This document shows, piece after piece, positions 36,281 to 64,000 of a stretch of 64,000 bases of DNA. The position numbers were made by a program, and so were the translations under genes. Source of the stretch: Phoronis australis (taxonomy: Eukaryota; Phoronida; Phoronidae); contig NMRA01000130.1 of assembly GCA_002633005.1 (NCBI GenBank), forward strand, positions 618,082-682,081, written 5' to 3'. Each line of letters starts with the position of its first letter. Within the stretch, counting starts at the first letter, position 1. Under the pieces are notes generated by a model. The model was not told the DNA's origin and ran no database searches. It worked only from the letters and a program-made list of their open reading frames with translations.

Positions 36281-36958
36281 CTGTCCCTAAATGGTCCAGT
36301 GCACCTAATTAATGTCGACACACGTGGATTTATGGCAGTCTTAGACTGGATCTTTTTTCTTATTTGCATCATCTCATTGCTAGCAGCAGGAGGGCTGGGC
36401 ATGTTCATGTGTCTACCATCAAACAGAAAATTCCTTTTATTTGAGCTGCCCAATTTAGAGACTCAGCCATCTGCTAGCATCTATGGTAGCAGTCGATTGA
36501 TTGTGTCCCAAGAACTGCAGCCTAAAGCCTCGAAGGCACTTTCGACTCAGGGTGAGCAATCACATAAAAGCCAGTTGTCAGTACCACTGCAATCAAAGCA
36601 GATGCCTGGAGAAACGGTTGAAAGTAGTGAAGATGCCTCTACTAAACCTCAAGAAAGTCTAACCATTGAAATGCATTCAACAATTTAACTACTGAAACTA
36701 GTAGTTCATGAAATTCAACTGATGTTATTGAGCACAGCAAATCATAAAGTAAAAATTTGTCACATGATCTCATAGGGTTTACAATTAGTGACATTTACAT
36801 CTTTTGGTCAGGAAATTGCAACTTTGGTTACGCCTAGTCATTATAAATGTTAAAAGAATGTGACAAAAGTTTGTTGCTGAACCTAAATCACCTGAAATTC
36901 AATTAATAGTCCACAATTGCAGTATCACTGTGCTGGATTTAGCTCTGACATGGGATTT
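36281..36958 (+). pseudogene. Partial duplicate of paralogue A, probably an assembly or allelic copy
   Basis: This block repeats 35508 to about 36178 with few differences, covering the loop after TM1, TM2, the whole C-terminal tail, stop codon (36686-36688) and 3' UTR. The N-terminal half, including TM1, is absent. Coding changes are conservative (for example APS to ALS, ISVPL to LSVPL, GKT to GET) and the frame is intact. The abrupt start at the single-N gap argues for an unmerged second haplotype rather than a true truncated paralogue. As assembled it lacks a start and cannot make the full protein. Confidence 0.75.
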
Positions 36959-39900
36959 TTTCGCGTGCCTTCTTTATATTCATGACTCAAATGCGTTGTT
37001 TTTTAAACGTTAAAAGTGGCTCAATATTAAAATGGGGACAGCGTGAATAAGGTGTACAGTCACCAGTTTCAGTAGATGAACCGATTTCTCATTATAATTA
37101 CTGGTAAACAGTAAATCGAATATCCTGCGTAAATAAAGGCAATTCTTGGTAAAGGTCTTATCATGTTACTTTGGCTGTGCATGTCGTGGGGACCCTAGGT
37201 TCAACTGGCAATCTCCCATCAGTCGAGATTATAACACATCACTTTGTAAACAGAACTAGTAACTTGATAAAAAATAAGAAATGAGTTAAAAATGACATCA
37301 TTGATAATCAAATCGTGCACAAAGTTACAGGATACCATAATCTATTTTATCATGGTGAATTTGCAAAACAATGACAAAGTATTGCATGATCTTCACGGCC
37401 AGCCTACCCAGCAGACGACTATGGTAGACATGAGTAACAAAACTATAAGTTGGATATACACTAGGATTCATTTAAAATGTTTTACCTAAAATGCTCTAAT
37501 GGTTCGGCTTAAAACATGACAAACTTGACAATGCTATGCCATTTTCATTGAGCTGAAGAGCAGCTGCCGATTGTCAAACAAAATGTTATTTGTTGCATGC
37601 ATTTGAATGTGTTCTTTGACTACGTAAAACATTTGAAAATTCTTGTGTGCATTGACCTATAGATTATAGTTCATTGCATTCTTACTTTAGACAATGTTGC
37701 TTAGCGGGTGACTACGTAAGATACTGGTACAACACAACACAACATACCATACCCTGGTATTACAATGTTACTTAGTGGGTGACTATGTAAGATACTGGTA
37801 CAACATAACACAACATACCATGCCCTGGTATTACAATGTTACTTTTCGGGTGACTACGTAAGATACTGGTACAACATAACACAACATACCATTCCCTGGT
37901 ATTACATTTTCTTTCCAGCTAATATAAGAACACAAATGACAAAGTATTATTGATGTCTACAGAACACTACAAAATAATTCATCACTAACCAAATGCAGGT
38001 CAAACCGTGGCATAGCACTACACAAAATTGCAAAACACAAAATTAAATATGATAGCGTAACGCCATCCCTGCTTCGACAAATTTTAACAAATCTAAGGAG
38101 AAATGGGCATTTTTTGATTTCCCGTGATGCTTATTTACATGTGGTGCACAAAAATCAAAACCTAAATAATTGTCAATCAGTACGACTGACTAATATATGT
38201 CAACACATTGTCCAGCATGACAGTTCCAAATATTGCTGCTCATTTTAGACTTGCAAAGGATAACTATTCCACAGTGGCTTAAAATTTTTCGGACTTGCCA
38301 ATCACCAGTTTGAAAATTGTCTCTGTTATTCACATATAATAAGCCTTTTGAAATTGACATGCGAAGTCAGTAAAAGTGGTTCGTTGTGAACCCTGCTCTT
38401 AGTCCCAGTTGGACTGTGTAGCTAAAAATAGCTTAACAAAGGGTTTGTGGTCCTGGCTGAGGAGGTGATTGTTTTATTACCCCACTTGGGATTTGAATAT
38501 TCAAGCCCAGATTGTGACAGGACCTAATATATTTGATGAAAAACCAACTGTTATGGCACTCTAGCCAATTATTCGTGTTCAAATAATCGGTTTGAGTGTT
38601 GTAGCTTTTACCTCTTAGAGTAGTAAAAAATTGCGTGAAATATAGTGCACACTTGTGTAATTTCTCAACGGGGCAACTCTGCCGATCAGTTGCTACACTT
38701 TGTGTGCAGTAATTCCTGACTTATTTAGTACACAATATGGCCGACAAGAGAATTTTTTGTTGAACTTCTCTACAAAAATAAAGATTAAGAAAATTTTAGT
38801 CCATCATCAGTTTGGTTTGCCCAGTGTAGATGTCACAAAAACAAAATTAGGAAAATTTCCATTATTTTCAAGAAAGTGTGTAATAGCCATTCACTATTTT
38901 GGAAATTATTTTATCTTATTATAAGTGGAGACTTATGAAATTGGGTATGGACATCTTTCCATAGAATCATTCCACATGTGGACGAATGAGAAACAAACTC
39001 TAAGAAATAAGTACATCTAGTCACAAATACGTGAAATATTGTGAAGCTGCACATCTTTGAACTATTGTCCATGATAACAAAGAAAGCAAAATGAGATCAG
39101 TCATGTCCATGCTTTGTTATTTGCCAGAAACAAAGTTTCACTCCTTTAAAAGGATATCAAACCCAGTTTTGGTCTATCAACAGAAACTAAAAACGACTTT
39201 CCCATCCATTTCTCTGAAACAAAATAATGATCTGAAAACCTCGGCAACCCTCAAAAGTTTGGATGAAAATTTGTAAACTCCTTTCAAAGTCAACTAAATG
39301 AGCAAGCATGACCTATGCTTTTATTGAATTACAAGACAACAGCTTGAAAAGACCATGCAACAATGACCATAATGTCCAATCTGTGACATAGGGAGTATTT
39401 TTTAGTTGATTCCTGCCTTTAACTAGGAAGATTGACTCTAATGATGCATTAGTGGGTGACAGAATGAGGATTGGTTGAAATCATCAAAACAAGGTTTAGT
39501 GGCCTGCTAGGACGGTTATTAACTAGCCTCCTGTCAAAAATAACTCTTCACTAAGGGCACTTGCTCTTACAAAACTGGCTTTCTTTACTCTTACTAGAGG
39601 TGATTGGTGAGCTTGTGAAGAATTGGGAGTTTACTATTGGTCGAGACCAGGGTAATTAAGTTGGCTTATCAACAAGTCTAATTTTTGCGATGAGCGTGGT
39701 CTCATGCATTGTTGAACTGTCCGTTCATCCTTATACCAGAAACCATTCCTCGTATGAGTAATGATTAAGTGGAAAACAATTTTAATGTACATGTCTTTTT
39801 GTGATCCAAATCAAACATTTGTTGCTTTGAAAGTCAAAGGTGGGTTTATGTCTCTTTAAAAACGTGAATATTTTAATTTGTTGCAAGCACCCCCAAGACA

Positions 39901-40541
39901 TTTCATTGGCAGATGATACGAGTTGTTTCACCTGAGATCTTGATTTTTCTACCTGACTTCAGATGTTATGATTTTAAAACATCACAAAACAATTTATGTT
40001 CATCTTACACTGAATGTTTTGTAACAATCCGCTGATAAAGAGAAATTTTATAGTGTCTTTAGTGACTTCACAGAATGTTATATGTGTCCTCAAAATTTAT
40101 TCGCCACTGGGAAATGCAGTTCTAAAAATATTTGTCAGTGAAAGAGTCAAATGTTTGGAGTGCAACAGATTTTCTTATCATTCATTTCTGTTGATAATTA
40201 TCAAATATAAACTTGCACTAAAGATTTATTGACTGAGACCAAGGGAATGAAAAGTTTTGAAAATGGTAATTAGACCAAATGTATACGTATTGCTCTGTCT
40301 GCTTACAGCAAAATCTCAGCAATTTAGGACACAATATGGCCGACAAATGAAGTTTTGCTTCTTCATTTTTCATACAAGATGAACAGAACCAATATTTCAG
40401 AAAAATTGTAAGCATTCAGAATTATGTTAGATGTCTGTTGAAGATAAAAAAGACCAAATTTTGGCAATTGTAATTTTAGTCCGAAACTGGTGAGATTTTA
40501 CCATACAAAAGAAATACTTGTAAAATATATTTTTCCTTCAG
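36959..40541. other. No gene recognised; may hide upstream exon(s) of paralogue B
   Basis: AT-rich sequence with short open frames only. The exon at 40542 appears to begin at a splice acceptor, so a 5' exon probably lies here, but none could be identified. The 71-bp tandem array at 37691-37903 is the only structured feature seen. Confidence 0.45.
37691..37903. repeat. Three-copy 71-bp tandem repeat
   Basis: Units start at about 37691, 37762 and 37833 with ACAATGTT(G/A)CTT and contain GGGTGACTA(C/T)GTAAGATAC and an ACAACA-rich centre. Copies are over 90% alike by eye. Non-coding minisatellite. Confidence 0.9.
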
Positions 40542-41222
40542 CAACAAGAAGACCAGGAAACAACAGATGATGACAGTGTGTACAGCAGTGAAACAACTGA
40601 AATAATGCAAGCAAATGCGTCAAGTAACGCAAGCGCAACCACAGACAAACTTTCCAGCATCGGTGCAGTGACGAGTCTCTACTCAGAAAATAGCGAGGAG
40701 AAACAAACGGTCAATGTCACAGCACCACATACTCCAGGAGAAACCGATCTCGACACTGTATCGTATACTACACCTGCACCTGATGATGCTAAACTTTGTG
40801 ACATCGAAGAGGTAGAAATTGAAGAAACGGAAGCACCTCAAGCTCAAAAGAAAGGCACGTACATACAATGCCTTTGTTGCTGCTTTCCATACTATCTAAC
40901 GCCAGCGGCTTCCACCAAACTTCGGATTGTCAACGCAGTTTTCCAAATGAGTTTCTACATTGGCGTAGTCACAGCAGCAGTCTGCATTGTTAACTTTGCT
41001 ATAAGCGAATTTCCACTGAACGAGAGCACGTTTGAAACACGAGGGACTCTGACATATTTAGACTGGACTGTCTCTGTGGTTTGCATTGTATGCTGGGTGA
41101 TAGCATACGTTCTGATACCCGTCATGGTCTTCATAACTATGTCAGAAGACGATAAAGAAAATTTTGTAGTTGAGGCCATAAGTGAATCTAAACATAAGAA
41201 TGTTAAAGTGCGTTTGTTCTAA
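40542..41222 (+). CDS. Two-pass membrane protein of unknown family (paralogue B), last exon
   Basis: The frame is open from 40542, immediately after a good acceptor (TTTTTCCTTCAG), to the TAA at 41220-41222, about 226 residues. The first ATG in frame is at 40605. Either that is the start, or, more likely given the acidic coding-like sequence before it (QQEDQETTDDDSVYSS), a 5' exon is missing. An acidic polar N-terminal part is followed by a cysteine cluster (CLCCCFPYY), TM1 (about FQMSFYIGVVTAAVCIVNFAI), a loop with NES and FETRG, TM2 (LDWTVSVVCIVCWVIAYVLIP) and a short charged tail. The (D/E)TRG-x4-LDW-x5-CI core and layout match paralogue A, with low identity elsewhere. Convergent with COA1, stops 106 bp apart. 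Confidence 0.75.
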   Translation, partial: QQEDQETTDDDSVYSSETTEIMQANASSNASATTDKLSSIGAVTSLYSENSEEKQTVNVTAPHTPGETDLDTVSYTTPAPDDAKLCDIEEVEIEETEAPQAQKKGTYIQCLCCCFPYYLTPAASTKLRIVNAVFQMSFYIGVVTAAVCIVNFAISEFPLNESTFETRGTLTYLDWTVSVVCIVCWVIAYVLIPVMVFITMSEDDKENFVVEAISESKHKNVKVRLF

Positions 41223-41328
41223 GTGGTAACACTTAATTGAATACAGCACGCAGTGAGACATCCATAAAAAGACTTGAAAATGTTTATATCTACACACGCA
41301 AAGCTATCATGATGTTTAGATTTCACCC

Positions 41329-43297
41329 TTACAAAAGAGTGCAGGTGGCCTGATGTCCTTTGCAGTGCAACAGACGTGCAAAGGTCTCGTGGTTGGGCCC
41401 ACGGCACCAATCACCTGAGCTAAAGAATGATAGGACCTCGTTATGGTTCTTCGAGAAGGAAGTTTTCAAGTCTGTCCATCTCCTTTCAGAAAACGGACAG
41501 ACGTTTCTATATGTTGTCATGCACCGTATGTTGTAGGCATGCAACAATGCCATCCAGTAGGTAGTTCCTTAGCCTATAAAATGGTGGGCAAGAGTCTACC
41601 AGTTATTATGGGGTTTCAAGGTCAGTAACACACCCGGGGCACAATACACTCCCTATATGCCCGGTAATGTGTCTGTGTTGGGCTAGGTTACAGTGAACGT
41701 CGAAATTTGAATGACGTGTCTTAAACCCGATTTATCAAGACTCAGGTTTTCTTTTTGAGCCTTTAGTTCACTTACTGAGTGCCTGGTTTATCTCGGTGAG
41801 CTTGAATAAAAAGAGTTCCGGTGTCCTTGGATCCTGAGAGCGGAACTTGAATCTGAAACATACAATATCAAAGCGACAAATAAATAAAAACACAAGAGTA
41901 AAAGAATATTTCATGAGCCATGCAAGGAATCTGTCTTGCATGAATGTGCAACACTCATTTTATGTGTTTGGACAACAATGATAGCAGGCTAATATGTTGG
42001 CTTCTCATGGCTGAACAGTTTATGTACCAAGCATAGGCTCACGCAATACCGAATCTATATAGACAGCTCTTTTCAAGCTGTGAAATCTTTTCATCTGAGT
42101 AAGGATCAAAATTGAGTCCAAAATTAAACAGTCTCTCCATGTAACATGTTCTGTTCGAACATTTTCCAGTCATACGTGAGTTTTGGCATGTGAGATTTGC
42201 AAGTAAATTTGAATTCTGGCAAAAGTTCTGATCAACATATTACCTGTGCCACAAGACCGTCCACATAATTTTCCTTTGAGCCCAGGTCAATCCATCGCGA
42301 CCTCACAGGTTCGCCCAGGTGTGACAAAGCAGGTGGATATTTGAGTAGAAGTTCAATAGACTTTCTGTAGTATTCTGCTTGGACAAAGTTACCTAAAGAC
42401 AATTTGAAAAACATTGAATTCTCCCTTTGCTGATGAATATTAATAACTGTTGAAACATTAAAAGAAAATAAGAAATACTAAAACAATTAATTGTGAGAAG
42501 AATGTAGACAACAATCAAGCAATAGCCTCTTGGCCGAACAGTTTAGATGCTTGACCGTCGCTCATGCAACCTGGGTTCAAGTCCCAACGGAGACAATGAA
42601 ATTTTCTACATTAGTGTTGTGAAACGTGACTTCTGGGTTAATCCCCATGTTCAGCTTGACTCCCAACCCCAAAATTTCCACTTTTAAACATCAGTGCTTG
42701 GCTTAGCCCACACCTCAATTTATTCCACACAGGCTTTCTTAAGCATTTTAGCTCTAAGAACTCGCACAACTCGCTTATATCCATAAGTAACGAACAGTCA
42801 GTTTATATGACACTTTTCCAAATTTAAGTGAACATTTATATTTAGAATCACTTTTTCCTGAAGGAGATGTGAAAGTGTTTTAACACTGGATGCGCCAGAA
42901 GATGTCGTCACACACGATACAGGAATATTTGTTCGAGTTGTAAGACTTGTAAGGAATTCAAGACATCGACAGTCCTAGTAAAAGATGTTCCTCGATGTGC
43001 AAAAGGTAATTATAGCAACGTGACTTTGATGGTTTAATCAATGCAAGGCATAATTCGCCGAAAAGATTCCGGCGTGTGAAGCGCCTATGCCTAGGCAAAG
43101 CCTATGGAAGCCTCTTGAGAATGGATCGAGTGGCAGTGGCCCTGCCTAGTGAGCCGGCCTAGCGACTCCAAATAAAAATTCAGCGTTTAAAATCAATTGA
43201 AATGACATAAATTACGTTGAATTTTCCAAGTGAAGTATGTTCCACCTCCAATAGCCAGAAAGCCACAAGCAACAGCAGTAACATACAAATATCGCAT
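41329..43297 (-). CDS. COA1: Cytochrome c oxidase assembly factor 1 homologue
   Basis: Four exons on the minus strand whose phases close exactly: 43297-43216 (ATG at 43297), 42392-42244, 41852-41776, 41506-41329 (stop at 41331-41329). They total 161 residues, close to human COA1 (146). Exon 1 gives a single membrane helix (YVTAVACGFLAIGGGTYFTW). Exon 2 carries the family core AEYYRKSIELLLKYPPAL followed by LGEPV and KENYVDG. Exon 3 begins IQVPLSGSKDTGTLFIQAH, the conserved (I/V)PVSGSK...L region. Exon 4 (PFSERRWTDLKTSF...SFFSSGDW) fits less well and its acceptor (CATATAG) is weak, so the C-terminus is the least certain part. COA1/MITRAC15 is an inner mitochondrial membrane protein acting in complex IV assembly and mitochondrial translation. 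A tRNA-like SINE lies in intron 1. Confidence 0.8.
42525..42610 (+). repeat. tRNA-derived SINE-like sequence
   Basis: An A-box-like TGGCCGAACAGT (42530-42541) and a B-box GGTTCAAGTCC (42574-42584) sit about 33 bases apart, as in a tRNA internal promoter, but no acceptor stem closes. A weaker related stretch with a degenerate B-box may lie near 42008-42060. Located in COA1 intron 1, antisense to the gene. Confidence 0.45.
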
Positions 43298-43703
43298 AAT
43301 AATTTACGTTAACAGGTGAGTTTATATGGGCGCTGACATATTGAATGTTGCACTGTAGTTTGTTTTTAAAACAATAAATGTAAGATTTGAATATTCAGTT
43401 TGTTTATTTCCTCAAAAATGGTTATTTTTTTAGTCATTATCAAACAATTTTTGATAGTAAAATTGATTATTGAGCTTTGAAAAAATTCTCGTTAACGACA
43501 GCAAGTACGTGATTTAAGCTTTCATAGCAACGCGCAGCAACGTCCGCCATATTGCGATATTTTGCAAAGCTGATTGGGAACTTTAACAGGCAACTTTGCA
43601 CAACTTCGGCGTAAATTATTAATTAAATATCGTATTTTTTGTTTGCTTCAAGAAAAGTGGGATCTTCGCTCTTAAGCTCTCAAATGTTTAAAAATACTTG
43701 GTG
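43298..43703. promoter_or_regulatory. Shared 406-bp bidirectional promoter region of COA1 and DNAH7
   Basis: The two ATG codons face away from each other across 406 bases, so this interval must hold both transcription starts unless there are longer 5' UTR introns. It contains CCGCCATATTG (43544-43554), a YY1-like site. It also has three RGYAAC/RGCAAC half-sites (AGCAAC at 43526-43531 and 43536-43541, AGGCAAC at 43588-43594), resembling half of an RFX X-box, the usual regulator of ciliary genes. A full X-box was not found. Element calls are inference. Confidence 0.45.

Positions 43704-64000
<20,297 letters not shown>

Overview
This is a metazoan nuclear genome fragment: AT-rich, with GT-AG introns of roughly 0.3-2 kb, animal-specific gene families, and a high load of non-coding dispersed and tandem repeats. 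The gene set (a single pre-duplication RUNDC3, a secreted C-type lectin/thrombospondin-repeat protein, axonemal dynein DNAH7) fits an aquatic invertebrate; phylum cannot be fixed from the sequence, though a deuterostome or lophotrochozoan with high heterozygosity would suit. Gaps at 18760-18822 (63 N), 23205 (1 N) and 36279 (1 N) show this is a draft assembly. Both single-N gaps are flanked by near-identical direct duplications that look like unmerged allelic contig ends.

Layout. 1-16640 holds no exon I can support. It contains a GA-rich tract, two short tandem arrays, copies of a dispersed repeat, a foldback (MITE-like) element at 6094-6532, a tRNA-like relic and an old 400-bp duplication. 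16647-27045 (+) is the body of a RUNDC3 homologue: nine exons covering the RUN domain, coiled coil and an acidic tail, with the first exon(s) not found, followed by about 2 kb of probable 3' UTR. 32510-34531 (-) is an intronless lectin/7xTSP1/PAN-like secreted or surface protein. Divergent from it, 313 bp away, is an intronless two-pass membrane protein (34845-35915, +). A partial copy of this second gene follows the 36279 gap, and a divergent paralogue lies at 40542-41222 (+). Convergent with that paralogue is a four-exon COA1 homologue (41329-43297, -). COA1 is head-to-head with DNAH7 (43704 to beyond 64000, +) across a 406-bp spacer. For DNAH7, 23 exons can be phased without a frame break, from a five-codon first exon through the tail, linker and AAA1 Walker A motif; the window ends 13 nt into exon 23.

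Functional reading. DNAH7 is an inner-arm ciliary dynein motor. COA1 is a mitochondrial inner-membrane protein of complex IV/translation assembly. RUNDC3 is a RUN-domain effector linked to Rap2-type GTPases. The lectin/TSR protein and the two-pass family are the least ordinary content. The two-pass proteins share the signature [DE]TRG-x4-LDW-x5-CI across loop and second membrane segment, match no family I know, and are the best candidate here for an undescribed gene family. Among the repeats, the most interesting is a short inverted-repeat element whose subterminal sequence appears to have expanded into a roughly 23-bp minisatellite inside one copy.
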